7,761 nucleotides of DNA from Gammaproteobacteria bacterium (GTDB taxonomy: Bacteria > Pseudomonadota > Gammaproteobacteria > Pseudomonadales > GM7GCV1): assembly GCA_030830945.1 (NCBI GenBank), contig JAURLY010000239.1:1-7761 (forward strand), read 5' to 3'. Positions 5,353 to 7,761 of the stretch are shown in pieces (the stretch's first letter is position 1; the number at the start of each line of letters is the position of its first letter). The translations under genes were made by a program, and so were the position numbers. The notes beneath the pieces are model-generated. The model was not told the origin of the DNA, did not search any database, and was given only the letters and a program-made list of their open reading frames with translations.

Positions 5353-6273
5353 CTATTCGGTGATTTGCTGCTTCACCGAAAACTTACTGGCGTAATACTC
5401 AATAACCAGAACCGCAACTGCAGATAAAATCATACATGCAAGCGCTGGAAGAATCATTGGATCTGCCATAAGGGCAAAGTCACCGGGCCACATAGCCCGG
5501 TTACTGCCATCAAACGTCCGCCAGGGCCATACGGCGTAAAGCGATCCAAACAGGAGGCCAATCAAAAACATCAGGGTTGTTGCGTAATGATGCTTGAGCA
5601 ACCAGCTAATTAAGTGACTAAAACTAATTAATCCGGTCGCAGCGCCTAACGCAAAAGTTATTAGATACGGCCCGTTAAACGATTTTACGGCCTCTAAAGT
5701 CGGCTCATACATTCCAAATAGAAGCAGTAGAAAGCTGCCCGACAGCCCTGGTAGTAGCATGGCACTTATGGCAACAACTCCAATCAGATAGACCATGGGC
5801 AAAGCTGGGCTGACTTGATGAGCAGACATGCCGGAGATAACCAGAACCAACGCTATACCTAGCATGAAGCTAACTATAGTGGACAGTTGGTATATTCCTT
5901 CACGAACCAAAAGAGTGATTGCCGATGCCAATATCAAGCCAAAGAAAACGGACCATATGGGTATGGGGTACGTGTCCAGCAGGAAGCTAATCAAATGGGC
6001 CAGACTAAATATGGCACTGAGAATACCGGCAAACAACAGCGCCAGGAAATTTCCATCAAATCCTTGCCAAAGTGCTTTGATGTCAAAACGCAGCAACAAT
6101 CGAAGCGATTGGAGATCAACCGCAGTAAGACAGTCTATGAGCTTGGGGTATATGCCTGTGATAAAAGCAATAGTCCCACCGGAGACACCAGGAACCACAT
6201 CCGCTGCCCCCATGCAGGCACCACGAATATAGATCGCCAGGGCATGCAGCCATTTTGCTCGTTTGGCTTTCAA
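5353..6273 (-). CDS. popT: DUF368 membrane protein, probable undecaprenyl-phosphate transporter
   Basis: DUF368 proteins (PopT) were identified as inner-membrane transporters that return undecaprenyl phosphate, the lipid carrier for peptidoglycan and surface polymers, to the cytoplasmic face. The product is 306 residues, mostly hydrophobic with some eight or nine membrane segments. It carries both family signature loops: ADVVPGVSGGTIAFITGIY (24-42) and LLPGLSGSFLLLLFGMYE (173-190). A second repeat, AHLISFLL (92-99) and SHLISWLL (219-226), shows the internal two-fold duplication. The start must be TTG 6273: AGAGG lies 5 bases upstream, and the first ATG (codon 21) would cut into the first signature. 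It starts one base after the pcm stop, so the two are probably translated together. Its place between pcm and nlpD puts lipid-carrier recycling beside amidase activation. Family assignment is firm; substrate follows from the family. Confidence 0.9.
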   Translation of the reverse strand: MKAKRAKWLHALAIYIRGACMGAADVVPGVSGGTIAFITGIYPKLIDCLTAVDLQSLRLLLRFDIKALWQGFDGNFLALLFAGILSAIFSLAHLISFLLDTYPIPIWSVFFGLILASAITLLVREGIYQLSTIVSFMLGIALVLVISGMSAHQVSPALPMVYLIGVVAISAMLLPGLSGSFLLLLFGMYEPTLEAVKSFNGPYLITFALGAATGLISFSHLISWLLKHHYATTLMFLIGLLFGSLYAVWPWRTFDGSNRAMWPGDFALMADPMILPALACMILSAVAVLVIEYYASKFSVKQQITE

Positions 6274-6274
6274 C

Positions 6275-6916
6275 CTAACCTCTTAACCCTGAAAGCAAAG
6301 GGACAAAACGCACGGGCTCTACACTGATGATTTCAAAATTTTCTGTGTCGCCCTCGCGCACAACCATCTGCAGCATTTGCTGATCATCATCACCAACGGG
6401 AATCACGAGCACCCCATCAGGGGCCAGTTGCTCGAGTAGTTCTGGCGGTATGGCATGAGGTGCAGCAGCACTGAGTATCGCGTCAAAGGGGCCCTTTTCC
6501 GGCCATCCAAAACCACCGTCCGCGTGACGCGCAAAAACATTGCGCATGCCTAGCTCTTGAAAACGTTGACGGGCTTTTTCCAGCAATGGCGCAATACGTT
6601 CGACGGTATAAACTCGCTTGACCAGTTGTGACAGCACCGCAGTTTGATAGCCAGAACCCGTTCCTATTTCCAACACTCGCTCTGGAGTGCCACGGGAAAA
6701 CAACAGTTCGGTCATTCGGGCCACCACATAGGGTTGGCTCAACGTCTGGGAATAACCAATAGGCAATGCGGTATCTTCATAGGCCCGATGCGCCAATGCT
6801 TCATCGACAAAAAGGTGTCTGGGCAAACTGCGAATACAGTCGAGAACCCTTGGGTTGGTAATCCCTTCTTCATAGAGCCTGGAAATCAGACGTTCGCGGG
6901 TGCGCATTGAGGTCAT
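6275..6916 (-). CDS. pcm: Protein-L-isoaspartate O-methyltransferase
   Basis: This enzyme uses S-adenosylmethionine to methylate abnormal L-isoaspartyl residues in aged proteins, starting their repair; it acts in the cytoplasm. The 213-residue product is close to E. coli Pcm (208). It shows the family active-site segment YSQTLSQPYVVARMTELL (55-72, with Ser60), the SAM-binding motif I VLEIGTGSGYQTA (81-93), then VYTVERI, PFDAILSAAAP, and the C-terminal VRFVPLLSG. The ATG at 6916 (MTSMRTRERLISRLYEEG) is chosen because Pseudomonas Pcm begins MTSQRTRERL and because AGGG lies 7 bases upstream; an ATG at 6943 lacks such a site. pcm normally follows surE, often overlapping it, but here truD lies upstream with a non-coding gap. 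It is the first gene of a pcm-popT-nlpD unit. Confidence 0.96.
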   Translation of the reverse strand: MTSMRTRERLISRLYEEGITNPRVLDCIRSLPRHLFVDEALAHRAYEDTALPIGYSQTLSQPYVVARMTELLFSRGTPERVLEIGTGSGYQTAVLSQLVKRVYTVERIAPLLEKARQRFQELGMRNVFARHADGGFGWPEKGPFDAILSAAAPHAIPPELLEQLAPDGVLVIPVGDDDQQMLQMVVREGDTENFEIISVEPVRFVPLLSGLRG

Positions 6917-7068
6917 TCCGACACCCTGAATTTCGCTCAGCATTGGGGACTAGTCACTCGTCAGTGTAATTTGGTTAATTGGCGCTAAAAGCTTAATGGC
7001 AAGCCAGAGCCTGCGGTCACTGTATGGGAAGATACTATCACAGCAACAGCAGACTGAAACCTTGAATA
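6917..7068 (-). other. Non-coding gap between truD and pcm, where surE would be expected
   Basis: These 152 bases hold no reading frame that I can relate to SurE or any other family; each minus-strand frame meets stops or is too short. The gap could carry a promoter for pcm-popT-nlpD. Two weak candidates on the minus strand are TTTCAG with TAGTAT 16 bases on, and TTGCCA (5 of 6 matches to TTGACA) with only poor -10 boxes at 16-18 bases. Neither is convincing. No strong terminator hairpin is visible after truD. Confidence 0.5.
6924..6927 (-). promoter_or_regulatory. Ribosome binding site deciding the pcm start
   Basis: AGGG lies 7 bases before ATG 6916. The in-frame ATG at 6943 is preceded by TAGTCCCCA, with no Shine-Dalgarno match, so the downstream start is preferred. 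Confidence 0.65.
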
Positions 7069-7761
7069 TCAGCTCCGATCATTCGTTTCATACCAATTCA
7101 CTATTTCGTGTAAAAGCGATGTTGCATAACTACCGGGAGGAAGACAAAAATCCAGTAAAAGCTTATCTTGATCCAGCCATTTCCAGGTCAATTCATGGGC
7201 ACTTTGGAATAGTTCTCGCCTCTCCTGGTTAAGACCGGAGAATTCCAGCGCATCGCATAAGGGCTTCCATGGTTTAAGGACTTGAAGTTCAAACTCTTTT
7301 TGTTCCGGAGCAACGTTCTGCCGCCCTCTTCCCCAGAGAGGACCTGTCCGGTCAAATCCGGTGAACTCATCCGATGGAGTCTCTATTCGTTGAGAAAGCA
7401 CTTGATTAAACAAAAATGAACGTAGCGCGGAGAGGTAAATACTTTTCTTTTTATGCTGCCGAAGTCTCCGTTTTTGCAGCAAGGACCAACCCACAATTAG
7501 GTTGCTACCGTCATGACCAAAACGCTGCTCGCCGAAATAGTTGGGAAACCCATGAGAACGTATCTGTTCCATGAGATGTTCGGTATCGCCTACATCAATT
7601 ACCTCGGACACCAAAATACGAAATCGATTGAACTGGTGCATCCCCGGTCTAAGCTTGTTGGGATGTCTTAGATTTTGCAGCACCTCGACACCATCAATGT
7701 CCAGGTCACTGAGATCAGGCTCAATAACGGGTGAATAAATACTGAGCCACTGGGATGTTAC
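7069..7761 (-). CDS. truD: tRNA pseudouridine(13) synthase TruD, C-terminal 230 residues (partial)
   Basis: TruD converts uridine 13 of tRNA-Glu and related tRNAs to pseudouridine. The frame is open to the right edge and ends at TGA 7071-7069, giving 230 of an expected 340-350 residues. It begins VTSQWL, which aligns with the E. coli VTEQWL segment just after the catalytic Asp; that Asp therefore lies outside the window. The next conserved blocks are NLRHPNKLRPGMHQFNRFRI, GFPNYFGEQRFG (71-82), the YLSALRSFLFNQ helix, and a C-terminal WKWLDQDKLLLDFCLPPGSY followed by ATSLLHEI, all in family order. The TRUD insertion domain lies between the last two blocks. In Pseudomonas truD is followed directly by surE, which is missing here. 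No frameshift or truncation is seen in the visible part. Confidence 0.94.
   Translation of the reverse strand, partial: VTSQWLSIYSPVIEPDLSDLDIDGVEVLQNLRHPNKLRPGMHQFNRFRILVSEVIDVGDTEHLMEQIRSHGFPNYFGEQRFGHDGSNLIVGWSLLQKRRLRQHKKKSIYLSALRSFLFNQVLSQRIETPSDEFTGFDRTGPLWGRGRQNVAPEQKEFELQVLKPWKPLCDALEFSGLNQERRELFQSAHELTWKWLDQDKLLLDFCLPPGSYATSLLHEIVNWYETNDRS

Noticed and set aside
5828..6327. Two overlapping plus-strand open frames opposite popT
   Set aside because: Lys/Asn/Ser-rich translations with no recognisable domain; the minus-strand frame has clear DUF368 signatures.
6917..6943. Codons before the pcm start (LSEIQGVG) as a surE C-terminal remnant
   Set aside because: There is a faint resemblance to the end of E. 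coli SurE, but it is only a few residues, in the pcm frame, with nothing SurE-like upstream.
6940..6975. Short palindromes near the pcm leader (ACTAGT; CACT/AGTG)
   Set aside because: Arms of 4-6 bases without a T run or a matching second copy are expected by chance.
6996..7232. Plus-strand 78-codon open frame at the truD/pcm gap
   Set aside because: It mostly lies opposite the conserved C-terminus of truD and shows no family features.

Overview
The window is chromosomal DNA from a gammaproteobacterium. The protein sequences and gene order (dnaX-ebfC-recR-rnd-ycgL, and truD/pcm/nlpD) resemble those of Pseudomonas and its marine relatives (Cellvibrio, Marinobacter and Hahella type). Base composition is moderate, lower than in typical Pseudomonas. 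This placement rests on remembered family sequences, not on a search. All protein genes lie on the minus strand. The only plus-strand gene is a small RNA.

Positions 1-4251 hold a compact DNA replication/repair and RNA-processing operon, read from right to left: dnaX (DNA polymerase III tau/gamma), ebfC (YbaB-type nucleoid protein), recR (recombination mediator), rnd (ribonuclease D) and the start of ycgL, which is cut by the left edge. Gaps are 0-16 bases, and recR stop and rnd start share a base (TGATG). Inside dnaX is a complete programmed -1 frameshift module: a Shine-Dalgarno-like stimulator, an A AAA AAG slippery heptamer in the correct frame, and a stable hairpin 5 bases downstream. A -1 shift meets a TGA after one codon, which predicts a 388-residue gamma beside the 656-residue tau.

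Positions 4252-4480 are a divergent control region followed by ffs, the 4.5S signal recognition particle RNA, on the plus strand. The dnaX and ffs promoters overlap, and each -10 box sits inside a short perfect inverted repeat.

Positions 4492-7761 hold an envelope/stress cluster, also read leftward: truD (3' two thirds, cut by the right edge), pcm (isoaspartyl methyltransferase), a DUF368/PopT undecaprenyl-phosphate transporter, and nlpD (LysM-LytM lipoprotein). In Escherichia and Pseudomonas the corresponding cluster includes surE before pcm and rpoS after nlpD. Here both are missing: truD is separated from pcm by 152 non-coding bases, and nlpD runs into ffs and dnaX. A DUF368 gene sits between pcm and nlpD.

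I found no mobile element, CRISPR array, tRNA or rRNA. The window is mostly core genome. Its interest lies in the frameshift module, the dnaX/ffs control region, the rearranged truD-pcm-nlpD block, and an NlpD that has lost all the recognisable metal-ligand positions of its LytM domain.
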